Shown here: positions 30,336-38,008 of the stretch, piece by piece
Layout: each line of letters opens with the position of its first letter
Position numbering within the stretch: position 1 is the stretch's first letter
Assembly (NCBI GenBank): GCA_930990965.1
Contig: CAKNRQ010000024.1
Location: forward strand, 1 to 38,115
Source of the DNA: an uncultured Clostridia bacterium
Lineage (GTDB): Bacteria; Bacillota; Clostridia; Oscillospirales; Oscillospiraceae
Length of the DNA stretch: 38,115 bases
Direction of reading: 5' to 3'
The notes under the pieces: generated by a model
Told to the model about the DNA's origin: nothing
What the model saw: the letters and a program-made list of their open reading frames with translations, nothing else
Database searches by the model: none
Program-made: the position numbers and the translations under genes

Positions 30336-30997
30336 CTTCCAGCCTCATGAAATAGCCGAACCCACGGATGGTATGTATAAGCGGAGGGTCAAAGTCCCGG
30401 TCTATCTTGTTGCGCAGATAGCGGACGTACACATCTACTACGTTGGAGTCATATTCAAAATCGTAATTCCAGACGTGGTCAGAAATCTGGCTGCGGGTTT
30501 GGATAATGCCCTGATTCCTCAGCAGATACTCCAGCAGGGCATATTCACGCGAGGTCAGGGTTATACGTTTTCCCGCCCGGGTCACTGTATGTGCAGTTGT
30601 GTCCATGCTCAAGTCCGCAAGGGACAGGACATTTTGCCTTATCTCTCCCCTGCGCCGCAGCATTGCGCGCACACGGGCCAGCAATTCGTCAAAGGAAAAG
30701 GGGGTGGTCGTCTGCCCCCGCGTCCAGGCCTACTACGCGATCGGTGACAGCGTCGCGGGCAGTGAGCATCAGTACCGGTGCGCAGCGGCTGTGGCCGTGA
30801 TACGAACGCAGTACGGACAATCCGTCCCTTTTTGGAAGCATCCAGTCCAGTATCACGCAGTCGTATTCGGTGGATTCCATATAGTAGAGACCATTCTCTC
30901 CATCAAAGCAGCAGTCTACCGCATATCCGGCCTCGCGCAGATGCTTGGAAATAATATTGTTCAGCTGTATATCGTCTTCAATGATGAGTATGCGCAA
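30322..30997 (-). pseudogene. OmpR-family response regulator disrupted by a small deletion
   Basis: The receiver domain starts at TTG (30997, after GAAGGGA) with RILIIEDD, has the phospho-acceptor Asp in VILDWMLP, and reads to GLDAGADD, where the frame breaks (about 30698-30712). The other frame resumes exactly at PFSFDELLARVRAML and continues through a complete winged-helix domain (ITLTSREYALLEYLL, VVDVYVRYLRNKID, TIRGFGYFM). Between DD and PF, CACC stands where about 12 bases (a YLVK-type segment) are expected, so about 8 bases including the conserved Lys codon are missing. The two halves are otherwise intact. An assembly error is possible, but the event is not a homopolymer slip. Confidence 0.8.
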
Positions 30998-31093
30998 GAT
31001 TATCCCTTCTTTGGTTTTAAATTGTGTATAGAGCATAGCGGCCCAAAATGATAATTGGATGAGAATTGCACTCAGCTGCAAATATGATAAAAC

Positions 31094-31120
31094 CTCATTT
31101 TCCCTTCATCACATTCTCAT
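31094..31120 (+). promoter_or_regulatory. Response-regulator box array before the PepSY gene
   Basis: CTCAT (31094-31098), TTCAT (31105-31109) and CTCAT (31116-31120): three half-sites spaced exactly 11 bp. TATTAT at 31133-31138 is a plausible -10. The same array precedes the glycosyltransferase gene. An inverted ATGAG lies at 31059-31063 on the regulator side. Confidence 0.7.
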
Positions 31121-31187
31121 GCTGGTTTGCGATATTATAGCCACGGAGCAGGAAACACATATCTGCTTCGAAATGCAAAGGAGGCTG

Positions 31188-31613
31188 ATGCTTATTAAGG
31201 CAAACATGAGAACAATTGCCGGCTTTCTGGCGCTGGTGCTTCTGCTGTCTGGAGCAATCGGTACCACCGCTCTTGCAGCCGGTGCGGGCAGCGGCTCTCC
31301 CCCACCCCAGGCGCCTCAAACGCAGTGTGTCCAGGGCAACGTGAACAGCGCACCCGTTGTCCCTGACGACGAGAGCGATGCCGACAAAGCCGTACTTGCC
31401 AGCGAAGCCGAGGTCACAGAGGCCGAGGCCGTATCCATTGCCGAAGCTGCAAACCCAGGCTATACCTTCACGGTAGAAGAGCTGGACAGCGAAAACGGTG
31501 TAATCGCCTATGAGCTCAAAGGCTCTGACCCGAGCGGCGGGACCCTTGAGGTTGAAGTCAATGCCGGCGACGGCACAATAATGGCCGAGTCAGAAGGCGA
31601 GAATGAAGGCTGA
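31188..31613 (+). CDS. Secreted PepSY-domain protein
   Basis: About 141 residues with a signal peptide (MRTIAGFLALVLLLSGAIGT, then TALAA) and a PepSY domain in the second half (VTEAEAVSIAEAANPGYTF, VEELDSENGVIAYELKG, GTLEVEVNAGDGTIM). PepSY proteins often modulate proteases or two-component sensing in the envelope. It is divergent from the kinase/regulator pair, so it is a likely output or accessory sensor. Start choice is uncertain: AAAGGAGG (31177-31184) is 3 bases from ATG 31188, 9 from ATT 31194, and 21 from ATG 31206. Confidence 0.8.
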   Translation: MLIKANMRTIAGFLALVLLLSGAIGTTALAAGAGSGSPPPQAPQTQCVQGNVNSAPVVPDDESDADKAVLASEAEVTEAEAVSIAEAANPGYTFTVEELDSENGVIAYELKGSDPSGGTLEVEVNAGDGTIMAESEGENEG

Positions 31614-31740
31614 TATTCCCCCTCAAAAATAAATAGCATGTTGTCAAACGTTTCGTTTTTATTTCGATTCTCCTTTAAATACCCCCTCTTTTTCACAATA
31701 TAATATAGCTGGTCACTTCATTTTCACCTTCCCACTCATA

Positions 31741-31772
31741 GGGAGCGGCTCTCGCCGCTCCCTCATTTTTTG
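31741..31772 (+). terminator. Terminator after the PepSY gene
   Basis: Perfect 9-bp stem GGGAGCGGC/GCCGCTCCC, loop TCTC, then TCATTTTTTG. The 127 bases between the PepSY stop and this hairpin hold nothing else I can support. Confidence 0.9.
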
Positions 31773-31792
31773 TCCCCAAATTATGAGAAAAG

Positions 31793-31819
31793 CTCATTTA
31801 GCCTTCACGAACATCTCAT
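31793..31819 (+). promoter_or_regulatory. Response-regulator box array before the glycosyltransferase operon
   Basis: CTCAT (31793-31797), TTCAC (31804-31808), CTCAT (31815-31819), again at 11-bp spacing, with the longer shared form CTCATTT-N2-CCTTCA-N6-TCTCAT. An inverted ATGAG lies at 31783-31787. TATGCT (31830-31835) may be the -10. Confidence 0.72.
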
Positions 31820-31866
31820 TTCCCTGCAGTATGCTCTGCTCATAAAACAAAAGGAGGTAAAAAGCT

Positions 31867-32985
31867 ATGGAAGATAATTTGCCTGCTTCACTAAACCGGT
31901 ACAGTGCCGTAGTCATACCGGCATACGAACCGTCACCCTGCTTGATACAGCTTGTGCAGTCTCTCATAAATGCAGACTACAAAGTGATAGTCGTAGACGA
32001 CGGCAGCGGAGACAGCTTCTGCCACATATGGGACCTGCTCGATCCACGGACAGTGCTGATGCACCACACGCACAACGAGGGCAAAGGCGCGGCGCTGAAA
32101 ACCGCATTCAAATATATAAGCGACTGGATGCCCGACGCCGGCTGCATAATCACAATGGACGCCGATGGCCAGCATCTTATTGACGATATGGAACATGTGG
32201 CGCAGTGCGCGTGGCTCAATCCGGGCTCACTTGTGCTCGGGTCCAGGAGCTTTGACGGTGAAGTCCCAATCAGGTCCAGGCTGGGGAACACCATAACCCG
32301 CTGGGTGTTTTCCGTGACGGCGCGCACCAAAGTGCAGGACACGCAAACCGGGCTGCGCGCTTTTGACCGCAGTCTGTTGGGTTTCATTCTGGAGACCGAC
32401 GGGGAACGCTACGAATATGAGATGAACGTTTTGCTGCGCTGCGGACGCAGCGGGATTCCGATTATTGAAATCCCAATAACTACAGTGTATCTTGACAGCC
32501 AGAATTCGAGTTCTCACTTCAACGGGCTCCGGGATTCCATACGCATATACAGCCGTATTTTCAAGTTTGCCTCAGCTTCATTGATAAGCTTCTGCGCCGA
32601 CTATCTGCTGTTCCTGCTCCTGACGGCCGTCTTTCCTGCTGGCGCCGTGTTTGTAATTGTAAGCAATGTAATTGCACGCATAGGCAGCGCGTCGCTAAAC
32701 TACACGCTGAATGCCAGATCCGTGTTTCACGACCGCGCCCCGGCGGTCACAACGCTGCCAAAATACGCCGCGCTTGCCGTCCTCATACTGCTGGCCAACA
32801 GCCTGCTGCTCGCCCTGTTCACCGGCGCCGGCATCCCCTCTCCTGCATCCAAACTGCTGTGCGAACTAATCCTGTTCGTGCTGAGCTACTTCGTACAGTC
32901 CAGACTTATTTTTACCCGACCGATGTCTGCGAAAGGGGGCGATACTGATGCAGCACATGCAGGCACACACCGCACGGCAGCATAA
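31867..32985 (+). CDS. Family 2 glycosyltransferase fused to a GtrA domain
   Basis: A 372-residue bifunctional membrane enzyme. Residues 10-220 are a DPM1/GtrB-like glycosyltransferase: AVVIPAYEPS, VIVVDDGSGD, NEGKGAALKTAF, the metal motif MDADGQH, and QDTQTGLRAFDR. Residues 230-355 hold four helices of a GtrA domain. Such proteins load a sugar onto undecaprenyl phosphate and help move it across the membrane. ATG follows AAAAGGAGGTAAAAAGCT. It heads an operon with the phosphodiester glycosidase, whose ATG lies inside its 3' end, and is preceded by the same 11-bp box array as the PepSY gene. Confidence 0.9.
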   Translation: MEDNLPASLNRYSAVVIPAYEPSPCLIQLVQSLINADYKVIVVDDGSGDSFCHIWDLLDPRTVLMHHTHNEGKGAALKTAFKYISDWMPDAGCIITMDADGQHLIDDMEHVAQCAWLNPGSLVLGSRSFDGEVPIRSRLGNTITRWVFSVTARTKVQDTQTGLRAFDRSLLGFILETDGERYEYEMNVLLRCGRSGIPIIEIPITTVYLDSQNSSSHFNGLRDSIRIYSRIFKFASASLISFCADYLLFLLLTAVFPAGAVFVIVSNVIARIGSASLNYTLNARSVFHDRAPAVTTLPKYAALAVLILLANSLLLALFTGAGIPSPASKLLCELILFVLSYFVQSRLIFTRPMSAKGGDTDAAHAGTHRTAA

Positions 32986-34023
32986 ACGCGCCGCAGTACG
33001 CAGGCTTTTGCTGCTATTTTTGTTTGATATACTGCGGCCGGATTCATAGTGGGCGGGGACTATCTGGTCAATTACCGCATACCACACCGTCTGTCTGCCC
33101 TGAACGCCTCGACAACAGATGTACAAACGCTGCCGCTGCCTGTCACCGGCAGCGGGCAGCAATCTGCCGGCGACACTACAGCGTCCGGCAGCAGCGACTG
33201 GGGTCAAAAGTTTCAGGACAAGTTTTCCGACACCGTAGTCTCCACCGACACTGTGTATAAAAGCCCCAACATATCCGTGGAGATAACCCAGCACAGCTAT
33301 GACAGCGAAACTATAGACCTCACCAGCAACGGCAAGCATTCAAAATACGGCACGCAAATCTATTACACACTTGCGGATATATATGTAAGAGATATCTCCT
33401 GCCTTAGAACCGCTTTTGCTCAGGACACATACGGAGTTGGTTTCTATGAGACTCTCAGCTCCATGTCAGAGCGTATGAAATCCATTTTGGCCGTAAACGG
33501 CGACTCCTACAGCAACAACCGTCACTATAACAACGGCACCATAATCCGCAACGGCATAGTCTACCGCGCTCAGCCGACCACCGACGAAACCTGTGTGCTG
33601 TTCAGGGACGGCACCATGAAAATATACAGCCCGGATGAGCTGGACCCCAATCAGCTTATCGCCAACGCGGCCTGGCAGAGCTGGGTGTTCGGTCCCAGCC
33701 TGCTGGACGCCGAAGGCAACGCAAAGACTGATTTTCTTACCTGGGACTATATAAGGGAAAGCCATCCGAGAACGGCCATAGGCTATTATGAGCCCGGCCA
33801 CTACTGCCTGCTGGTTGTTGACGGGCGTCAGCCGGGCCTCTCACGCGGCATGTTCCTCGAGGAGATGTCCCAGCTGTTCGCAGATCTGGGCTGCAAGGCA
33901 GCTTACAATCTGGATGGCGGCCACTGTGCCTTTATGACCCGTGATGCCAACGTCATAAGCAAACCTTACCGACCCAGTAAAGATATAAGCGACGGAATTT
34001 TCATCTGTGAGCCGGAGGCGTAA
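32948..34023 (+). pseudogene. Phosphodiester glycosidase (NAGPA/DUF2233 family), frameshifted in its membrane anchor
   Basis: ATG at 32948 behind AAAGGGGG begins MQHMQAHTARQHKRAAVRRL, then LLLFLFDIL, an N-terminal membrane anchor that ends at TAG 33047-33049. From about 33028 another frame continues the same protein: AAGFIVGGDYLVNYRIPH, then the catalytic domain ILAVNGDSYSNNRHYNNGTIIRNGIVYR, AIGYYEPGHYCLLVVDGRQPGLSRGMFLEEMSQLFADLGCKAAYNLDGGH, to TAA at 34023. The domain is complete (about 280 residues) and resembles enzymes that remove sugars linked through phosphodiesters. Only the anchor junction is out of frame; a GTG at 33049 could restart an unanchored protein, though without a ribosome site. 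Confidence 0.75.
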
Positions 34024-34026
34024 AAT

Positions 34027-34272
34027 ATGAATTTTATAAAAAAGCTTTACAGCATCGTTCCTCATGCAATAATTGTACTCGCCCTTGTATTTCTCGCCTT
34101 TATTGTCCTGGACTTGTACAATCCGCTGATGGGATTTCTTTCAACCCCGAGCTCAACCGTACTGCTTATCGCGCTCTGCGTGCTGAGCAGCTTGAGCTCT
34201 GTCATATGCATAGTGTCACGGATGCCGAAACCGGAGGTGCGTCAGTCCCACGGGCACACTCATAGAAGATAA
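34027..34272 (+). CDS. Small two-helix membrane protein
   Basis: An 81-residue protein with two helices (AIIVLALVFLAFIVLDLY and VLLIALCVLSSLSSVICIVS) and a basic, His-rich tail (SHGHTHRR). It starts 3 bases after the glycosidase stop, with the GGAGGCGTAAAAT site in the upstream gene's end, so it belongs to the operon. Possibly a membrane partner for the glycosyltransferase or glycosidase; no named family. Confidence 0.75.
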   Translation: MNFIKKLYSIVPHAIIVLALVFLAFIVLDLYNPLMGFLSTPSSTVLLIALCVLSSLSSVICIVSRMPKPEVRQSHGHTHRR

Positions 34273-34311
34273 AAATGGAGGGCGGGCTTTATTGCCCGCC
34301 CCCCATTTTTG
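34273..34311. terminator. Bidirectional terminator between the operon and the PAP2 gene
   Basis: AAAATGG and GGGCGGGC arms pair with GCCCGCCC and CCATTTT around TTTATT (one A/C mismatch). A-run left and T-run right; the last codons of the PAP2 gene fall in the right arm. Confidence 0.85.
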
Positions 34312-34846
34312 CCTTGAGCCTTTCACATGCCCGGTCCATGATCCTGCCTCCAAAGCACAGCACGACAAATACCACCAGCAGCCCTATGCATACAGCTCCG
34401 AGGACGTCGCTGGGGAAGTGCACAAACAGGTACAGGCGCGAGAACGCAATCAACGCCGCCAACGGAATAGCGATGTATCCGAACCTTCGGTTTGCTGATG
34501 TTAGTATAGCCGCCGCAATGGTTGATGACAGCGTGTGCCCCGACGGGAATGAATAGTCGCCCGGATTCTGTATGAGGAGCTGCACTGTTGTGTCCAACCA
34601 GCAGGGCCGCGGCCTGGCAATAATGTTCTTAAGGCCGATGTTTCCTATCAGCACGCCCGCCGCCAGCCCGATTAGCAGCAGCACTCCATGCCTGCGGTAT
34701 TTTTTGAAGCACAGCAGCACGGCAGCTGTAACCAGCCATATAGCGCCCCCGTTGCCAAGTGCGCTTATAAACGGCATCAAAACGTCCAAAAAACCGCAGC
34801 GCAAATAATCCTGTATCCAGTTGAGTACATGCCAGTCAATGCTCAT
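34289..34846 (-). CDS. PAP2-family membrane phosphatase
   Basis: A 185-residue membrane phosphatase with about five helices. The three signature motifs are present: KNIIARPRP (about residues 73-81), FPSGHT (about 99-104), and SRLYLFVHFPSDV (about 134-146), carrying the catalytic histidines. It probably hydrolyses undecaprenyl pyrophosphate or a phosphatidic acid at the outer membrane face. ATG follows AAAAGGAGGTGCCGC. It converges on the glycosyltransferase operon and lies 18 bases downstream of the phospholipase-like gene. Confidence 0.92.
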   Translation of the reverse strand: MSIDWHVLNWIQDYLRCGFLDVLMPFISALGNGGAIWLVTAAVLLCFKKYRRHGVLLLIGLAAGVLIGNIGLKNIIARPRPCWLDTTVQLLIQNPGDYSFPSGHTLSSTIAAAILTSANRRFGYIAIPLAALIAFSRLYLFVHFPSDVLGAVCIGLLVVFVVLCFGGRIMDRACERLKAKMGGGQ

Positions 34847-34864
34847 GCGGCACCTCCTTTTCTT

Positions 34865-35440
34865 TTATTCCACGGGCTTGCCGTGTTCCCGGTCCTTGTC
34901 CAGAACTGCACGCAGCAGGGTCGAGCAGACCTTCACTATGTACCGGCTGTCGGTGTGAAGCCCTTTTTCCGACTCACAGTAGCGTTTATGCTCCGCTTCA
35001 AAATACTCCAGCAGAGACACCTCCTCCATCCAGTCCGGCACATATCCATCCTGTTTATCCAATTCTCTCACAAACACATCGTGCAGCTTCAGTTCGTATA
35101 CGGCATGGCTTACGATGTTCCCCGTCCAGAATTCATTGTGCGGTCCGGTGAACGCATCTGCGACATAGTGGAACATTGCGCCCAGACGGAAGTAGTCCCA
35201 GCCTGAGTGCGGTCCAGATTCTTCAAATGAGTCAAGGCAACCGGACACATAAGCGAAAGAGTTGGCGGCATTGTGCCCATGAAATACTCCGTGTCCTTTC
35301 AGCCCGCGCAGGTACGTAGCCAGGTTGTAGTCCGGCTCCATGCACCCCATCAGGAAAAGTCCCGAATATCTGTGCAGGCTGTAATCAGGTTCCTTGGCCA
35401 GCAAATAGTGTCCCAGAGCCAGATGAGTTTTGGTTTGCAT
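34865..35440 (-). CDS. Zinc-dependent phospholipase C-like protein
   Basis: A 191-residue soluble, helical, His/Asp-rich protein. TKTHLALGHYLLA, GLFLMGCMEPDYN, FHGHNAANSF, LGAMFHYVADAFTGPHNEFW carry the His and Asp residues that bind the zinc cluster in the zinc-dependent PLC/S1-P1 nuclease fold. No signal peptide is visible, so it may act in the cytoplasm or be released otherwise. The start is ATG at 35440 with AGGAG ten bases before; a longer frame reaches 35491. It likely shares a transcript with PAP2, suggesting phospholipid or lipid-carrier turnover. Confidence 0.8.
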   Translation of the reverse strand: MQTKTHLALGHYLLAKEPDYSLHRYSGLFLMGCMEPDYNLATYLRGLKGHGVFHGHNAANSFAYVSGCLDSFEESGPHSGWDYFRLGAMFHYVADAFTGPHNEFWTGNIVSHAVYELKLHDVFVRELDKQDGYVPDWMEEVSLLEYFEAEHKRYCESEKGLHTDSRYIVKVCSTLLRAVLDKDREHGKPVE

Positions 35441-35577
35441 CCAGGGAGTGCTCCTATCTCGTATTGTTTCAGGAGTTTCAAGATATAGCAAGGCGTTAAA
35501 CCTGCGATAAAGAAATTATAAACTGCGAGTAAACTCGGCTGCCATACGCCTGCGATCCTTTAGTTTGCGCCCCTTTA

Positions 35578-35612
35578 TAAAAAAATTGCGGGAGTGTCGA
35601 ACACTCCCGCAA
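35578..35612 (-). terminator. Terminator of the EamA-flippase operon
   Basis: Minus strand TTGCGGGAGTGT/ACACTCCCGCAA, loop TCG, followed by T7. The 99 bases between it and the flippase stop show nothing else. Confidence 0.9.
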
Positions 35613-35711
35613 GACCAGGGCAATTATCAGGTTGTACATTCACAGGCGGCCTCACACGGCCGCGAACTGAATAATCGCCGGTCCCTGACATCTTTGAACA
35701 CACAGACATCG

Positions 35712-37112
35712 TTAAGAACCCCTGCGCGAAAAAATTTCAGCCAGGCCGCTATGCGCGGCTTTCAGGATTGGCTTTGCATACAGCAGCGCGATTACTGCGC
35801 AGCAGAGAACAGACTGCCATACCAGCATGCTTTCTGTCAGGAAGCACTCCCATACCAGTACCGCCATTGCCGCCAGGAAACGCGGCAGATTTATACGAAC
35901 CTGCAGCAATGACCTCGAATGCACGGCGCGGGCGGCAAAAATTATGACATAGCTGCCAAATGTGGCAACGGCTGCGCCCATTGCGCCCCACACAGGTATG
36001 AGCAGCGCATTGCCTGCAAGGTTTATGACCGCGCCGGCGGCGGTTGTCACGAAGGTGGCGGCACTGCGTTTTTCAACCATATACACCGATGCAAAAAACG
36101 AACCAAGGCATCCAAGCGCGGTGCCCAGCGTCAGGATGGGCGCATAGTGCCATGCGGAAAAATAGTCCGGGGCAGCGAGGAATCTCATAATGAGCCGCGA
36201 GCCTGCAATCAGCACCGCCGCGCCTATCAGTGAAGCCGCTTCATAGACCGAGTACACGTTTGAGAAAAAGCGTTCACGCTCGGCCTTGGGTCTTCCTTCC
36301 ATGGCCGAGAGCTGCCAGGCCGAAGTGAATATTCCGGAGAGAGTCAGCATAATAGTGGAGATTTTGTTTGCCACGGCATAGAGTCCGGAGACGTCGGCGC
36401 CGAGCATGTAGGAGATGAAATAGCGATCGGATATGTTTATAATCCACGAACAGACCGTGGCCGGGATGAGCGGCAGGCAGTAGCGCAGCATGTTTCGCAC
36501 CACCTCGCGGCGTATAGACGCAGGATTGAAACAGTTCCACAGCCGCAGCACAAAAAGCAGGAATACAGCGGCAAGGGCGTCGGCAATGACGTTGGAGAGG
36601 ATGTAGCCCTCAATACCCATGCGGAACACGGACAACAGCAGCACATTGAAGGCCACCAGCAGCACCGTGCAGACAATATCGCTGACCGCATAAATTCTCA
36701 CCTTGCCCATCGCCTGTGCCATTGTGCCGAAGAGCGAGTGCAAATTGGACATGAGCACGTACAGCAAGAGCAGTACTGCATAGTCGCCCATGAGCCCGAC
36801 TTCGCGTAGCAGGGGATAGAAGGCCGCCAGCAGAATTTCGCCCAGCAGGATTACCGCCAGTCCGGTGGTGAAAACGCACTTGTTGTCCGTACCCTTCTCA
36901 AGTCCGAAACGCAGTATGGCGTTTGTGACGCCGAGAGAGACGATGGGTATGAGCACGTTGCCCGTCTGCATTATGAGGTCAGTCACGCCGTACTCCGCAT
37001 CTGTCAGTATGCTCGTATAAAACGGAGTCAGCAGCAAGAGCAGTATCTTGGAGCCAAATGTGCTAATTGAAAAGAGGAAAGTGTTAGATATCAGCCTGCG
37101 GTATAAACTCGT
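35712..37112 (-). CDS. Polysaccharide flippase (Wzx/MVF-type); possible ACG start
   Basis: A 466-residue protein with about 14 helices of the MOP flippase superfamily: SLYRRLISNTFLFSISTFGSK at the N-terminus, LLLTPFYTSILTDAEYGVTDL (the family's first landmark), and ISDRYFISYMLGADVSGLYAVANKIS in the middle. It should flip lipid-linked oligosaccharides. A TTG at 37037 would lose the first helix. Upstream, the frame is open and homologous-looking back to SLYRRL, and GGAGG (37126-37122) sits 9 bases before ACG at 37112, exactly where ATG is expected before SLYRRL. There is no ATG/GTG/TTG nearby. It follows the EamA gene by 20 bases. Confidence 0.82.
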   Translation of the reverse strand, partial: TSLYRRLISNTFLFSISTFGSKILLLLLTPFYTSILTDAEYGVTDLIMQTGNVLIPIVSLGVTNAILRFGLEKGTDNKCVFTTGLAVILLGEILLAAFYPLLREVGLMGDYAVLLLLYVLMSNLHSLFGTMAQAMGKVRIYAVSDIVCTVLLVAFNVLLLSVFRMGIEGYILSNVIADALAAVFLLFVLRLWNCFNPASIRREVVRNMLRYCLPLIPATVCSWIINISDRYFISYMLGADVSGLYAVANKISTIMLTLSGIFTSAWQLSAMEGRPKAERERFFSNVYSVYEAASLIGAAVLIAGSRLIMRFLAAPDYFSAWHYAPILTLGTALGCLGSFFASVYMVEKRSAATFVTTAAGAVINLAGNALLIPVWGAMGAAVATFGSYVIIFAARAVHSRSLLQVRINLPRFLAAMAVLVWECFLTESMLVWQSVLCCAVIALLYAKPILKAAHSGLAEIFSRRGS

Positions 37113-37132
37113 GTGGATCCACCTCCGGGAAA

Positions 37133-37993
37133 TTACAGCAGCATCGCGCCCGTGCCGATGATTATAAGTACCAGTCCGACTGCCGCCCGGCGCGTGAGCT
37201 TTTCATGCAGAACTACGCCGGAGAAAATAATAGTTACCAGGATGCTGAGTTTGTCTATCGGCACCACAACGCTCGCAGGTCCGTCCTGCAGCGCGCGATA
37301 ATAGCACAGCCACGACGCGCCGGTGGCGATGCCGGAGAGTATGAGGAAGAGCCAGCTGCGGCGGCTTATGTGTTTTATGCCCTTCTGCTCGCCGGTGATG
37401 AACACCATCAGCCAGGCCATAACTAGCACCACTACAGTACGGATGGCAGTGCCGAGGTTGGACTCTACGTTTTCAACTCCTATCTTGCCGAAGATACTGG
37501 TCAAACTCGCAAACAGGGCCGACAGCAAGGCATAAATAAGCCAGTTGTTGCTTTTGACCTCGCCCGCAGTCTCCTTTTTGGATATCATCAGCAGCGTACC
37601 CGCGCCAATCGCCACAACGCCCACGCCCTGAGGCAGCGACACCGGCTCGCCCAGAAAAATAAACGCCAGCAGTATTGTGAGCACGGTGCTGGATTTGTCT
37701 ATGGGAGCAACCTTGTTCACATCGCCCAGCTGAAGCGCGCGGAAATAACACAGCCACGACGCGCCGGTGGCAAGTCCTGAAAGCACGATGAAGATCAATG
37801 TGCGGCCCGTGATGTCAGCAATTCCACCCTGAGAGCCCACTATGAACACCATGAGCCACGAGAAAATGAGTACAACCACCGTGCGCACCGCCGTGGCCAG
37901 AGTGGAATTCACGTTTTCAATTCCGATTTTAGCAAGGATAGCAGTTACGCCCGCAAAGAACGCAGAGCCAAGAGCGAAGAAAAGCCAGAGCAT
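37133..37993 (-). CDS. EamA-family drug/metabolite transporter with near-duplicate halves
   Basis: A 286-residue transporter of about ten helices built from two EamA repeats. The repeats are unusually alike: LSGLATGASWLCYFRALQLG against LSGIATGASWLCYYRALQDG, and ATAVRTVVVL against GTAIRTVVVL, at a constant offset of 148 residues. At DNA level a 23-bp block is identical at 37305-37327 and 37749-37771, exactly 444 bp apart. ATG at 37993 follows GGATGGGATAATT. Substrate unknown. It probably leads the flippase operon. Confidence 0.9.
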   Translation of the reverse strand: MLWLFFALGSAFFAGVTAILAKIGIENVNSTLATAVRTVVVLIFSWLMVFIVGSQGGIADITGRTLIFIVLSGLATGASWLCYFRALQLGDVNKVAPIDKSSTVLTILLAFIFLGEPVSLPQGVGVVAIGAGTLLMISKKETAGEVKSNNWLIYALLSALFASLTSIFGKIGVENVESNLGTAIRTVVVLVMAWLMVFITGEQKGIKHISRRSWLFLILSGIATGASWLCYYRALQDGPASVVVPIDKLSILVTIIFSGVVLHEKLTRRAAVGLVLIIIGTGAMLL

Positions 37994-38008
37994 AATTATC
38001 CCATCCGA

